A stretch of DNA of 64,000 nucleotides from Buddleja alternifolia (Eukaryota > Streptophyta > Magnoliopsida > Lamiales > Scrophulariaceae). Location: the NCBI GenBank assembly GCA_019426215.1, contig CM033397.1, forward strand, positions 26,290,480 to 26,354,479, in the 5' to 3' direction. Each line of letters starts with the position of its first letter. Position 1 is the stretch's first letter. Positions 23,633 through 38,700 of the stretch are shown one piece after another. The notes under the pieces were generated by a model. The model was not told the DNA's origin, made no database searches, and saw only the letters and a list, made by a program, of their open reading frames with translations. The position numbers were made by a program, and so were the translations under genes.

Positions 23633-26600
23633 CTAAAATTTGGTAGCAAATAGATCACACGTAAGGATATCGTCCATAGATGTAGCTGAGCTCCCTGCAC
23701 CCAAGACAGGAACAATGTTGAAGGGTACCCCTTTATCGCCAAAATCATTGAATACATGGCTAAAGATTGTTGACAATGTTCCATGGCTGATGCCACCACT
23801 GGTTGGGTAATATATCCTCAAATTCTACAAACAATTTAAACAGAAAATATATCCTCAGCAATATTAGGTAACAAACATAAACAGTGGAAAAATGGAACAA
23901 ATTAACATAAGAGTCGCCAAAGAGAAAACATAGCAGATTGGAACTCTTGAGTTAAAACCTTCAAGACACACCTTCTCGTCAATTACTTATATAAATTATT
24001 ATTTATTTATTTAATGGTAAATTAACTTATATAAATTAAGTTTCTTGCAGATACATATCATAAAACTTTTCTAACCATAAATCTCCTTTGATAAATAGAT
24101 AGTAAAGATACTTTGGAGAACAAGACCTATATTGCCTCAACTACTCAGTATACACAACATGATTGAACTTCAGAAAGACAATCAAATAATATCGGGGTAA
24201 ACGATGGATTTTTTTCAAGAAGGGGACAATACGGTAATAACATTACAAAAGGTTGATCAATAATGCATTTCAACAATTAACTTCAGACATGCAGGCCAAC
24301 TTTAATTAGTCAAAAAATTAAGCTAACCCGACTATTCTTTAATCTACTATGCAGAAAACCAATCCAATGTAACTTGAAAATAATAATAATGCCCATAGAA
24401 ATGAAAAATTATTGAGCACAATGGAAGAGGAAAACTAACCATCACATCATCCCAAGAGAAATCATTCTCCAGAAGGACTTTATCAAGTAGATAAATGCAG
24501 AATTTTGTTATCCTTGCAAATTGTTTTTCAGTATTAGCTTCACATTGTGACTCATCAGTAGTCACAGAACAGATCTTTGCTGCAGTTTCCAGTGTGACGG
24601 ATACGATAGCTGAACATAGTCTTCCACTAATTATACATTTTTGAATACAGTTATTGTGCCAGCCTTCATGCTGAAATTCCCAATAAGCTTGCCTTGTACA
24701 TAAATCTTGTTTGGTGACACCAGTTGGAAGCTCAATATTCTCCCCAGTGTAAAGCAAGGGTTTTACTTCCACCAAAGCTCTACACACCAAAACCACATTA
24801 ATCAATAAAACAAAAAAGTAATGGGCCCCATCATTTTCTTGTCGCCACTCCTATGCACGAAGTGCTAAAACTAATGCCTGCATAAATTTCTGAAAGATGA
24901 ATCCGTGCAACTTAATCATCAATTTGTTTTCGAAATATTTTATTTATGCACAAATTAACGAATCATTTATATAAATTATATTGATGGCATATATGCCATT
25001 ATAATAGTAAACTCATAAACGTGCAGGTAGGTAGATCACCTTTTTGGCAGATCAGGAACAAGAATGTATGAAATGACAGGGGCATTCAATACAGGCACGT
25101 TCGACCTGCTTCCACTATTTAACTGCAACTTCAAATCCGCAAGACAAACATCCTTATGATTCTCAATGGCAAGTCTGTCGGATGAACTCAAAGACATAGA
25201 ACAATAAATGGTCATGGCAACAGCAGAAGTAGATATTGAACAGTTGAAACATTTTGCAATAGCTTCACTATTCTCCAGTGCTTGTTGAAGCTCAAGTGCA
25301 GGACCTTCATCACAGAGCAACATTGTTGGCGGGTCAAGCCCCAACTGGCCAGCCATATATAAAACATCCTTGTGCAAGGTTGCCTGAAATATATGCATGA
25401 ATGAATGATTAATATGCTCAAAGTAAGTTGCAAACAGAGATTGCTAATAAGCAGTTTTTAACAACGAAAATAGCGTAATAGGATTATTATAAATGCACAT
25501 TCATAATAGATCCTTGCCTTGAGAGTTACTTTTAAAGGTACTAAACAGACAAAAAAAATAAAGCTGAATTTCTGCCTGTAATTTTTACGTGGGAATTGCA
25601 CTTACTCGAAATTCAAACTTCTATTTTGCATGTATGTTAATATTTAATTTTGTAAATAATCAAAGATCAAAATTATTTTTATCAATGATTTAAACTTAAT
25701 CAAATAATTCATTATTAAGAAAGAACGACCAAACTATATATGTAAATACATATATATTATATTTACCTAAAAAAATTCCTAATATAGACTATAATGACAT
25801 TCATTCTACTAAAAGTTGATTATGAGGAATAAAATTACTTGTATTGATGTAACTTTTTGTAAAAATTAATAAGTCACAAATTTAGATACATGCATTCCTA
25901 TATGTTATATAAAATACTATGTAGATATAATAATACCAAAATTGTAAATTCAAACTTTCAAAAAATATATAACATGAGAATATAACATCATATGATACAA
26001 TATAAATATTTATGCATGCACATACACAATTCACAATTAACAAAATATGCACATGAAGCTAATAAGTGAGAAAATAAATGACTAAATGATAAGTATGTGA
26101 AGTATGAACTACTAAGAAGTTACTATCAATTCAGTCCCGACACATTTTCCAAAATTATATCACTGCATACATGTCCTTGCAATACATTATATATGATAAA
26201 ATGTTGAGTATTTGTGGAGTCGGATCAAAAATGGATCAAGAAAAGTGAGTCAAGATGAAACCGAGATGGGTCGGAGTTGACCGAGGTCGCGAAAGGAGTT
26301 GAAAAAGAGACTCGGAGCCGCGGCTCGAGACGAACTCACGCTGAAGCGCCAAGAATGACGCCCCAGCGCAAGCGAAGGCGGTGCTGCAGCGTCGGCTGGA
26401 CGAAGCCAGCAAACTCGCACTGGAACGAGCGGTTTAGCTCGCTCCAGCGCAAGCCAATGTTCTGAAAACGGGTTTTCCCAAGTTTTTTCGACGGGTTTTG
26501 GACTTAGGCAGATTTTGGTTTGTTTTTTAGTACTAATTTGTCTAGAATTGTTTCCTAATTGTTTGGGATTTTTTCCCTAGTATGTTAATTGTTTTCCTAG

Positions 26601-26731
26601 TCTTATTAGGGTTTTGACTCTTGTACTCTATAAATAGCAATGTTTTTAAAATCGGACTGATAACCGGGTCACTAGGTCACTAGTCTGACCGGTCGAACCG
26701 ATGTGAAAAATCAAGTTGACCCAAGTATATT

Positions 26732-26777
<46 letters not shown>

Positions 26778-29700
26778 TTATAAATAAATATATTTAATCT
26801 CGATTAATTTTGAGTCCGTAAATACTATTTCAAATTAATTATGTATCGATATGTACTATTATTATATATTTAAATGTAATGTATGATTATTCATAACAGA
26901 AAAAAAATCAAAAGAATGACTGTATGTCTATATCAAAGTGCTAGGATGAGATGGACTTGAAGAATTCTAGTTACTAATCCAAATGCCTTTGACCATTTTC
27001 AAAATTATGACCTTTAAAATATAAATCTAATAGACCTTTTTTTAAAAGGTAAAATTGATATAAAATGTTAAAAGTGAAAACCCCAGAAATCTGTTATATC
27101 TCTCTGCCGCTTTCTCATTCTTCTCTGTGACAATATTTTTCTTAGTTTTTTCTTCTTCTACAATGATATTCTTCTTGGTCTTTTATTCTAGTTAAATTCT
27201 TAAATTTTAGTGAGTAGTTTCCATTAATCCTATGTTTCCACCACTAAGCTTTCATTGCTTAGACTACATTGACTGCCACCACCACCTCCTGCCACCACTT
27301 GCCGCTGCCTCCCCCACTTCGTCTGAAACCAGTTTAGAAACCGGGGTCGCCGGTTCGCCTGGTTCACCAGTTTTCAGCAAGTTTTTCCGTTGGCACCAGG
27401 TTTTAGACCACCCGTTTTAAAGCAACAACTGGACCAGACTTTTGGCCGGTTAACAGGTTAACCAGTCGGAACGGCCGGTCCGATCCGGTTTTTAAAACAT
27501 TGATAAATAGTAGTACTCAAGCTTGTAAATATTGAATCACTTTGACAAGTATGAATAAAAGATCTTGTTGGATGTAGATTTTTTCCTTAATTGGATTTCC
27601 ATCAAGAAAATCATCGTCTTTCTTTATTGCTTTATTTCTATTGTGTTCTTATCTTATTTCACCATTGAGAGCCTTGATTCCTAATAACTGGTATCAAGAG
27701 TCGTCTTAGAACTAGATCTGAGGGTAAACATGAGTGCTTAGTTTTCAGCTTTGAGATTTTGTCGAGTGGGAGCTATGGCTGGTGATGAGGGGAAAGTTAA
27801 GATAGATAGGTTCGATGGTAGATATTTTGGGTTCTGAAAGATGTAAGTCGGCGAAGATGATGGATGATTGAGCGTTGCTACATCATCAAGCTTTGGTTAT
27901 TTTGTTGATTTTGTCGAGTGGAAGCTATGGCTGCTTTGAGATTTTGTCGAGTGGAAGCTATGGCTGGTGATGAGGGGAAGTTAAGATATATAGGTTTGAT
28001 GGTAGATCTTTTGGGTTTTGAAAGATGCAGATAAAAAATTACCTGTATCAAAAAAAGCTGCACGAATCGTTGGCGAGAAAGAAGTAGGCAAAGATGATGG
28101 ATGATTGGGCGTTGCTACATCATCAAGCTTTGGTTATGATTCGGCTGACGCTGGCGAGGAATGTTGCTTTCAACAATATCAGAGAGAAGACTACAACGGG
28201 TCTAGTGCTATGAAATATGTACGAGAAGTCATCCACCTCGAACAAGGTATATTTGATGCGTAGGTTATTTACTTTGAGGATAGATAAGAGTGGATCTGTG
28301 ACGGATCACATCAACGAGCTTAACGTGATTTTAACTCAGTTGAGTTCGAAAATCACGTTTGACGATGAGATCCAGGTTTTGATCCTACAGTCGTCTTTGC
28401 CTGATAGTTGAAGTGTGATAGTTGAAGTGCGATTGTGACTGCGATTAGTGGTTCATCCAGGGATAAGACATTGAAGCTTCAACAAATTCTGGATATGATT
28501 CTGAGCGAAGAGATTTGCAAGAGATTATCTGGGGAACTAAAACAGGAGCCTTAAGTGTCGGGGAAAGAAGCAGTCAACATGGTCATTGGGAAAAACGCAA
28601 GAACATAAAATGTTTTAATTGCGGGAAAACCGGGCACTTCCAAAACAAGTGCAAGGAGCCGAAAAAAGGATAGGAAAAAAAACAGGATGAGGGATCAGCT
28701 AATGCAGTGGCGGATGAGCAAGTTGATTGTCTGGTATGTTGCGGAGGATCCAACAGATACTTGGATTTTAGACTCAGGAGCATCTTATCACTCTACACCG
28801 GGGAAGAGAATGTTGGTCAACTACATTTCCGGTGAGTTTGGAAAAGTTTGTCTAGGACTCTAGGTGGAGACGAAGCCTTGAACACAGTAAGGGTGATGTT
28901 GATTTCGAGGATGCCAATGGAGTGCAATTTAGGTTGCGGGAGGGAGACACGTTCCAGGTCATAGAAGGAGCCTTCTATCCATGGGTCAGATAGACCTAGA
29001 GGAATATACCACGGTATTCATTAATGGATCTCGGGTGATCACCAAAGAGAATAGAGTAGTGGCGAGTGGTTCGAGAAAGGAAATCTTGTACATGTTGGAA
29101 AAGAAAGGAGTCCATTAAGTGGGGGTTACTGGAGCCAGACGAATTGGTTTTTTAACTTCGGAAAGTGAAAAAGGTTTTTTGTTTCGAGTTTGAGTTGGGG
29201 TTATTTTGATCAATCTCCAAGTGAAAGATTGCTTAGTATTTGTGAAGTCGAAATAAAAATGGATCAAGATAATTGAGCCAAGATGGGTTGGGGACTCGGG
29301 GTTAACCGGCGTCGCGAAATGAGTCGAAAAAGAGACTAGGAGCTGCAGTCCGAGACGAACTCGCGCAGCATCGCCACGAACGGCGCCCCAACGCAAGTGA
29401 AAGCGGCGCTGCAACGCCGACTGGACGAAGACAACAAACTCACGATGGAGGGAGCGATTTTGCTTGCTCCAGGGCGAGCCAATGTGCTGAAAAAGGGTTT
29501 TCCCGAGTTTTATCGACGGGTTTTGCACTTAGGCAGATTTTGGCTTGTTTGTTAGTCCTAATTTGTTTAGAATTGTTTGGGATCTATTACCTAGTATGTT
29601 AGGATTGTTTTCCTGGTCTTATTAGGGTTTCGACTTTTGTACTCTATAAATAGTAGAATTCAAAGCTTGTAAACATTGAATCACTTTGATAAGTTTGAAT

Positions 29701-32700
29701 AAGGGCTCGTTTGGTTGCTATGTTTATGGGGTCGGGCCAAATAAACCAAATAATTTTATGTTTGGATGCATTTTGGCGATTGGGTTTGTAACCATTCGAC
29801 CCGAGGGGGTGGGGCGGGGTTTAAACCCACCGCTTGGGGATTATGAAACTCACCATTTGAGGTGGGTTTCATAAACCCATTTTTTTGGTCCAAGTTGGTT
29901 AGTGGTCAAAATGACCTATTTACCCCTCTCATATAAATAACCCCATTCCATCCAAAAATATCTTATTTTTATCATTTGCATTTGCATTTGAAGCTCACAT
30001 TCACTTACCAAAACCCATCTTCCTCCTTGCTTTGCATAGAAAAAATTAAGAAATTAAAGGGAAAGTCTGAAATTTAAAACTATTAGTAGAATAACAAAAT
30101 GATCTTATTTTAATAGGAAATGTCAATGCTAAAATCTTTATTATAGAACCATGTGCTATGTACGGTTGCATGATATTTTTATAAAGAGTTAGATCTTGTA
30201 CTTGTTTTTTTTTTTTGGAATTCTGAGAGCGATTTCACACGTGACATGACGTATTCCCCAATTATACGGTGCTATAATCCTATATTTAAAATTGTGAAGG
30301 CTTGAAGCTCACACCCAAGGTCTGAAGTAGCTTCCAAATTCTTCCAAATCGATACCAAATCAAAGGTTATACTTTCTAACTCCATTTTTGTTTTGAAATG
30401 ATGGTTGCCTTTGTAGAAATTACTTGTTATAAAAGAATTAGGTATTATAGGAACAAACCAAAAATCAATTTTTTTTGAAAGTATAGACCCAAGCTTGAAA
30501 ACTATTCACCTTGTAAGCTTGTTCTTGTAGTTATTTGGTAATTTCATTATTTAATATATATATATAAATGGCAGGGATTTGATAGGAAGCAGATTTGGAT
30601 GTTTTTGCAGTTTGTATGCAAAAGTCAAATGAAGCAGATGTGAAATTTGTATTTGTTATGAAAATTTCACACACAAGAATTAAAGACTATACACACAAAC
30701 ACATTCACATATACGTATTTAGGTCAAATTAATGTTTCGCGTATGAATTTTTCATTAATCAGTCAAGGTTTTGTGGTTAAAGGTGACTGTTCATATGCTA
30801 TATGGTTGATGCACAATTGTGAGATTTTTTTTCTTTGGAGTTTAGGGTTTTGTTTCTCTCTTAAGTTGTGACTTGAAAGAATCTCTTTCACCTAGAGTTA
30901 ATTCAATGGAGAAATTTCAACGTAATAATAGATGAATTTTGTACTGCATGTTTCCTTGTTGGATTGTTTAGATAATTGTTTGACATAACCCGAGTTATTT
31001 TCGATTTATGGAAAAATAGATATCTAATTTTGTGTTTGATAGTAAATATTACATTTTAATAGGTTTTTCATTTTGTTAGTGTTTTTAACTTCATTTGTTA
31101 TTATGGTTTCTGTGAAGAAAATTTGATTTTATATAGAATTTGGTTTGATGACATGCGTACTTTTGACATATGCAGCTTTAAAATGTCACGAATTTGCCCG
31201 AAAAAGCTGCAGGTTATGTTAGTTGTTCAGGAAATTATATCTGAAATTTTTTTCGTTTTTATGTACTTAATTCTTGCGAGTTTGAGTGATACGAGGTTGG
31301 GTAGTCGTAAGAGTCGTGAAGGTATAGTTAAGTATGGAATGGCACATAGGAGGCCATCTCAAGTGTCTCATTTATGGAGACTAACTAATTTAAGTGATGA
31401 GACTTGCGTGAATAATTTACGAATGAATAGGGCGGCATTCACTAGATTGTGCTACTTGTTGGAACACGTTGGGGGTTTAGGTGACTCAAGGCACGTAAGA
31501 GTAGAAGAAAAAGTAAGTTTCTTTTTGTCTGGCTCATCACAAAAAGAACCGGGTAGTGCTATTTGACTTCATTAGATCCGGGCACACGGTTAGTGTACAC
31601 GTGAATGCCGTGCTTACAGCTTTGATGAAACTTCACCCGGTTTTACTTGTGACCCCTAAGCCAGCTGATGGTGAATGCACAAATCCGAGGTGGAAGTACT
31701 TTAACATAATGATCAAATTTAGATAAATGTTATGTATTTATACTTTATTTTTCTTTACGTCTTTGGTTGTTTAAAATATGGAATGTATTCATGTTACCTA
31801 AATAAAATACTTTTACTTGTCACAAATTAGGGATGTCTAGGCGCACTAAACGGCATATATATTGACGTCCATGTACCTTTATGCAATAAACCAAGGTATC
31901 GGAATCAGAAAGGGGGTATAAGTGTCAATGTGCTGGAGATTGTTGATCGCATATTGAACTTCGTTTACATGTTGCCCAGTTGGAGGGATCAGGGATCAGC
32001 TGCCGACGGTAGGGTATTACGTGACGACATTACCAAACCCAATGGACTTAAAGTCCCAATTGGTAAGTTTAATAAATGGGTTATTTTAAATAGAAAATCG
32101 ATATATTAGGTATATTATCATGGTGCGTTTTATATATTTGACCCAATTTAAACTTTCACCGGACAATCTACTTGTGTGACAATGGTTACATGAGCTACCC
32201 AGGGTTTCTAGCTCCCTATAGAGGAGTTAGATACCATTTGGATGATTGGGGTGAAGGTAGTAGTGCTCCACAAAATGACAATGAACTTTTAAATATGAGG
32301 CATACTAAGACCGGCAACGCAATTGAACGTACGTGGGGCATAACGAAGTGGAGGTGGGCTGTTTTAAGAAGTCCTAGCTATTACCCATTACGGACCCAAA
32401 ACCGATTCATGCTGGCATGTGCGCTGTTGCACAACTTCATACGCATGGAGATGGACGTTGACCCTGCAGAGGCACGTGTTCCTGATCTCCATCAAGAGGA
32501 TTAGCATGACGATGAAGCGACTGAGATTGAATATGTAGAAAGTATTGAACCAACAAACGAGTGGGCTATGTGCCACGATAACGTTGCAAATGACATGTTC
32601 AATGAATGGAAGGGTGTTCGTTAAGTTGATGTTTATTTTAAACAAAGACAAGAATCGTTAAGTTATTATAAATTTTTAGATCGTTGAAAATTGAATTGTT

Positions 32701-35700
32701 GTGTTGTATAATGCTGCATTCTGTTTTAATAAATTTGTGTTAGTACGTTGAAAAGCTTAACATTATAATAAATTGAGATTTTATATTGCTTTGTTATGAG
32801 ATGTTCTTGTGGAAATTCTGTTTTGCCTAATGGTTACATGTTTTCAACTTGTGTATTTGGTTTTGTTCAACAGATTCACACTAATGACGGCTAGTCGAAG
32901 TAATACGAGCAAGTCCCTAGGGAAGAAGCCAGTTAAGCCTAGACATAGTTGGACTAGTGGAAGACGATGTGTTGATTCAAGCCTTGAAGCACATATTGGT
33001 GACTGGATGGAAGGCCGACAATGGAATCAAATGTGGTTATTTGAATGCTCTTGCAGATGTGATGATGAAGTCTTTTCCTGGGACTGATATTCGTCCAAAT
33101 CCGCACCTAAGTTCAAAGATGCATTCATGGAAGAAAAACTACAACTTGCTCTATGGAATGATCGGTCGTCCGGTATAGGTTGGATTTCCACAACAAAGAT
33201 GATTGAGGCTGAAGATGAGGCTTGGGATAAGTATTGTAAGATAAAACCAGAACTCTTTGATTCAAGTTACCTTTTTTATTTTTTTATGTTGGTACTTTAA
33301 CGCAGTTCTTTAGTTGTAATTATACTTTTTTATAATTATGCATAAAACATATAATAACATAATTGTAATATGGTGTAGAATGATGCAAATGCTCGTACGA
33401 TGAGGTCCAAATAGTGGCCCTACTAACTTGACTGGTGTGAGATTTTTGGAAAAGACAGGGTCAATGTTAATGGTGCCGAGGGTTTCGCCGATGCAATGAA
33501 TGGTCTTTTGCACTCCGAAAGTAAACCGGAAAATATAATGCCAACAAATTTGGACGACATTCCAGTGTACATTCCAATGGTCGAAGAAATGGAGACTACA
33601 TCCGTATGTCAACCCATGGGTAGCGGTACAAGTCAAAGACCTAAAAAAGGATAAAGAAAGGCAATTGACAGCATTGTTGAACCAATAGTGGAGAGCCTAA
33701 ACAATTCTACACAAAAAACAGATGCTCGATTGGGTGACATTGTGAGTAAGATGGGGCATGACTATGATTTGACACATAAGCGTGAGGTAGTATTTAAACT
33801 TGCTGATGGCATAGATGAATTGACTCTGCAAGACAAACTAACTGCAACAAACATGATCGTTACGAACACTAAAGTGCTTGAGATGTTTTGGACACTCCCT
33901 GAACATGCACAAGCGGAGCAAGTTCGAATGATGTTGTTGGGAAAACTTTAGGTGCATGTGCATTGTCAGAAATGGTGTTATGATTGAAAAATTATTTTGT
34001 ACTGTTTTTAAACTAAATTATGCTTACTCTTAGGATCATTTGACTATTATTTATGCTTTTTGTATTATGACTGTATTATGGAAGGAACTAGCGTAATATA
34101 GTATGTTTCGGGGATAGGTAGAACCAATCGTTTATATGCTATATATGGCTTGAATTTGAATTGCAATGGATGACAGTCGTAGGTTCGGTGCAAAATAGTG
34201 CATGAAATTGCACTGCACTTCACTCTTTTCGGCCTTAATGTTGGTTGTTTGCTTTTTGTCAAAGAAATGAATAACCAAATGCCATTTTATAGATGAAACT
34301 TGACCAAATTGAAGAAGTGAAGCTCACATTTTATTCCTTTTTTTCTCATTTGTTTCGGCTATTATCTTAATATATTATATTTGGTGTGTTTATCAAATTG
34401 AAAGACGTTTCTTGCACGTCGTTGTGTTTATCTATGTTATCATCGTTTGATTATGAATACAAGTTAAAAAAATATTTGCCAAAAAATTGGAAGTAATGGT
34501 ATACTTATATATGCACATCAATAAAACCATCATTATGAGAACATAATAAGTTTCCTGAATAATGAGGTCCTATAATAACCCAAAATAATACTAAAAAAAG
34601 TAAAAGCCAAACAATATTCAAAATAAAATAGACCCAAAATTCAAAAACAAAAATGTCAAAAGCAAATATAATCATATAGTTTTTAATTAAAAATAATTTA
34701 ATTAAAAGGGGAAGTCAAGCTCGCTTCTTTTGTTGATGAAATGGAGGAGTGTTTTAGATTAGAGTTTGAGTGAGATGAGTTAAAGAAAGGTTTTTATTAA
34801 GGGATATTTTTGGGTTGTTACAAAAGTAGGAGGGTATTGTCAGAAATTAGTATAAAACCAACCCACCCAAACTAATTAACCAAACACTATCTTGGGTTTA
34901 TGACCCATGTATGCCATTGGGTCGAAAATCCATCCAAACACAGGTTGGGATGGGCTTACTAAATAAGCCCAAGGTTTGTAACCTATGTATAAATAAACCC
35001 AAACAAACCCAACCTTCTAACCAAACTAGCCCTAAAAGATTTAGTTGGTGGTGGTTTATTCCCTTAATTGGATTTCCACCAAGAAGATCATCGTCTTTCT
35101 TTATTGCTTTATTTCCATTGTGTTCTTATCTTTTCCCCGAGTTATTCCACTATTGAGGGCCTTGATTCCTAACATAAAACTGAGAAATCTCGCATGTTAG
35201 GTATTGATAAATAAGCTTTTAAATGCTATTTGTAATGAGTTATCATTTTTCTTGAGCAACATAAAATTTATAGTTAATCAACTTGAAAAGTTTAAAAATT
35301 AACACTTAATTTCTAGGAAATTTAGTGTTAAAATTTATACTGTCAATTTATTAGATGTTAAAATTTGGTTTTGTAAATTTAGCTGCACTTAATTAGTTTA
35401 GCCATACAATCAGATGGTGCATTTATTTATATGAAGTTCTTTTTAATATAATCAAAGTATAAATAACAGAGGATCAGAAGATGTGAACTAAATAGAATAA
35501 AGTATAAATAGGTGTCTAACCTGGCTGTATGGACCAATGCAACTAGGAGCCCACTCGGAAATACTCTGAACATGCAAAACATTTTTAGTATGATCATTGG
35601 ACACCAATACTTCAATATACGCCCTTCCCAAACCAACTTGCAATAGAGGAAGTCCAATCGTAGACCGTGATGGCACACCAAAACGGCACTTTTCTTGAGT

Positions 35701-38700
35701 AATGAATTTCACATATTCTTCATTTGCTAGTGCAAACTCATTCATATCGGCAATATAAAGATGAATGTAAAGAACATTCTCCCAAGAACACTTATATTCG
35801 TTAAGCAACAATTCAATTCTTGTTAAAACCACCTTCAGATCCTCTAGCAAATCTGTCAAATTAAAAAGGATCAAATCACAAAAAATGGAATCAAAATGAG
35901 AGATATCTCAACTAGATCAAAAACAAGGAGGAGAATAAAACAAAAGAGAATACAAGCATTTAGGAAGCAAGGATGTAAAACTTAATTTAGCCACAACATC
36001 ATAACTTAATGTCATACCTGCTGAAGTTTTAGAGGAATCTTGCAGCCAGCAAGCAACAGAAAAGGTACTACCCTCCTTGGATTTCGAGATGTGAAGTTCT
36101 TTTTTGGTATGTAATGCTAAGTCTAAAATATCATCATTTGTCTGGCATGGGGCTTCCGAGATACCTTGACAGTCACCCAACACTTCACATACTGAATCAA
36201 ATTCCACCCCAGCCGACCCATTGCCATTATCATTATCACTGTCAGAGAACAAGACCAACTTCTTCTCCAAATGATATTCCAAGGGATGAAGAACCCCTAC
36301 AGGGGCTATTTGATCGGGCGAATGTAAAACAACTTGAAACTTATCTAGCACAACTTGAGCAAACTGGAGAAGATCTATATGTTAATACTTTAAATGGAAA
36401 GCAAAATAAGCATAAGATCAAGTAAAAGTTCTACTGAAAATCATCGAATCATAAGCTGAATCAGCAGTTAAGACAAACGCAACTTTTACCTGTGTCACCA
36501 CCCACCTCCTAATGAAAATTAAAAACTTTGGAAGATCAAAATAAAAAGGAAAGACAAGTCTACCTTGAAGAGGGGACAGTCCAGAGTTAAAGTTTCATAT
36601 TCCCCCCCTTCACCACACACGTTTATCCCATACAACCTGCCAACAAAATCAACAAAATAAATTATTGCTATGGACACTGAACACTACAGAGTATTAGAAA
36701 TGAGTTGGCTAACGTACTCTTTTAACTTGTGAAGATGAGACTCTAAGTGTGTTATTTCCTTCCCCAAGTGCTTTGAAGGGTTCAATCCTATTGCTGCAAC
36801 CTATGAACAAAAAAATGACAAGGGGAAAATATAAGCTAGACACACAGTGAAACTAAGCTAATAAAAATATTGTGCAAACCCAAATAGAGCCTGTCAAAAT
36901 GCAGATAAATGAAAAATGACTTTGGGCAAAATTATTAATAAGATAGGAAAAGACAGGATTACAACTTAGGCCGTCTCGGTGGGAGGAAGATATAAGTTAG
37001 ATACACATTAAAACTGACATAACAAAAAAATATTGTATTTTTACTTGAGAATCGTGCAAAGCCAAATAGAGTCAGTCAAACTGCACATAAATGAAAATGA
37101 TGTTGCCAGAATAATAATAGAGGACATCAGTCGTTTAATGTTCTATGTAAAACAAAATCTGAACAAAGTGCTAAGCACCAAAACACTGTAGTAAGATGTG
37201 CATAAAGGAGTTGCAGAATTGAATCAAATCACTGAACCAGTCAAAAATAAATTTTATTCACATGTTATACCTTTACTGTGATGGCAATAATTCCACTTCT
37301 TATCTGAAATAATCAAAAGTATTAATATTATTATATTAGACATTAGTATTATCCAAAAACATACATAGAATAGCATCGATAAGTGTGATATTGTAGACCT
37401 ATAACTATAACTGATAAAAATAATGTTTACCATTTGTTGAAGGAGCAATGACTGATCCTGCTTCCACAAATATGCCAAAGAAACAAGACCTAACCTCGAA
37501 CATACACTTTCCACACGTAGCCTTTGATAGTCAGATGCAATTGCACCTGAGGAGACTGCTGAGACAGAGGGTATCTGCCGCTTTACTTCTTTTAGGAGGA
37601 TAAACATATCTTCGACCTCATCCCCAGGTGTCATGTTGTAGCTAAGGCCATAATGCCTGTGAATGCCCAAAATAACAAATTATGAAATGATGTGCTATCA
37701 GTACATAGAAATGACTGGTGCATGTCACGAAGCCGTCAGTGGGTATATCTCAATAAACTAACAAGATATTTTGCATTCAATGATACGAGTTCAGCATGAC
37801 AGGAACTAATCGAAAAGATTATACAATTATCATGAAATATTAGGATTTCTGATTCTCCCTTGTAATGAAGAGAAGGCCATACGGTTTGCCTCCCTGTAAA
37901 GATTTTTTAATTTCTCTATTCTAGTAAAACTCTTGCCTACCAGATAGAAGAGAGCTAAGAAACGCACTAAGCATTCTCCAAAGTGTCTTCCTTCTCAAAG
38001 TTCTTTAGCAATAGGGGCTAATTGTGGCACGTGACATTAGTACGAGTATAAGTCCATGACAAATAGGGTTGAGCTTGGGGCATTACGTGTTTGTGAAGAG
38101 TCGGTAAGATGGCAATGCAATCAGCAAGATTCTGGAGTAAGTGAAAAGCGGTTAGGGAGGGAATCCAAGTGGGCTTCAATGAGGAGACGGGAACAAGTTG
38201 TGAGAGAATTGGACGTAAGACAACTTAAGTTACAAGAGAGGCACGAGGCTAAGAACGTGCCATCAAGCTATGATGAAATATATCAAGTTTGAAGTTGATT
38301 CAAGGTTCGTTGAGCTCATACATCCCATGTTCAACCTCAAGAATGAACTTATGTCTATCAGGCCTGAGCGCCAATTCAAGTACCTCAACTTCAATAATTC
38401 CTGAATTTGCTTCAAAAGAGTAAGACACCAAAATTTTGGAATGATTAATTCAGAGGAAGTAGAAGAAATAGACATTACTTTTGTTAACTATTTTTCAATA
38501 GATGACATTCAAAACACCCTACAGGATGGTGGTTGTGCATGGCCGCTTTGGTGGATCCACATTCTCTGCCTTCCTTTCTGGTTTCCCCCTCCAGATCTAT
38601 TCTAATGAGGTATTATGAGAATCAAACATCACGTTCTGGTCCTTTAAGAAATATGTCAATAGTGAAAAAAACAAGGCCATTGTGTGATGCTACGAGGACA

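Larger units (their letters stand above)
29703..35032 (+). mobile_element. PIF/Harbinger transposon with transposase and MYB/SANT genes
   Basis: A 5330-bp element with terminal inverted repeats GGGCTCGTTTGGTT and GGGCTAGTTTGGTT, flanked by TAA on both sides (29700-29702, 35033-35035), the TWA-type duplication of this superfamily. The 5' LTR of the host element shows the empty site. It contains both genes normal for an autonomous member, both in plus orientation and both degenerate. Confidence 0.93.
26202..35174 (+). mobile_element. Ty1/copia element, internally deleted, with two nested insertions
   Basis: It starts TGTTGAGTATTTGTGG at 26202 and ends GATTCCTAACA at 35174. TAAAA precedes and follows it (26197-26201, 35175-35179), a perfect target duplication. 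The 5' LTR (26202-27686, 612 bp without its hAT insert) ends CCTAATA, followed by TGGTATCAAGAG as primer-binding site at 27689. The 3' LTR starts at about 29230 after a CCAAGTGAAAGA purine tract. Only gag, protease and a trace of the next domain remain between the LTRs. Integrase, RT and RNase H are deleted. Confidence 0.92.
29230..35174 (+). mobile_element. 3' LTR of the intronic copia element, split by a Harbinger element
   Basis: 29230-29702 and 35036-35174 are together collinear with the 5' LTR at 26202-27686: the same GC-rich block near 29330, TCTATAAATAG near 29644, and the ending TTGATTCCTAACA. The interruption is the PIF/Harbinger element at 29703-35032. Confidence 0.88.
25384..35520 (-). 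other. 10.1-kb transposon-filled intron of DPH6
   Basis: The intron runs from the donor after 35521 (CAG|GTTAGA on the minus strand) to the acceptor before 25383 (ATATTTCAG). About 9 kb of it is one copia insertion with its own passengers. The sequence outside the insertion (25384-26196 and 35180-35520) is plain AT-rich intron. The inserted retroelement is antisense to the gene. Confidence 0.88.
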
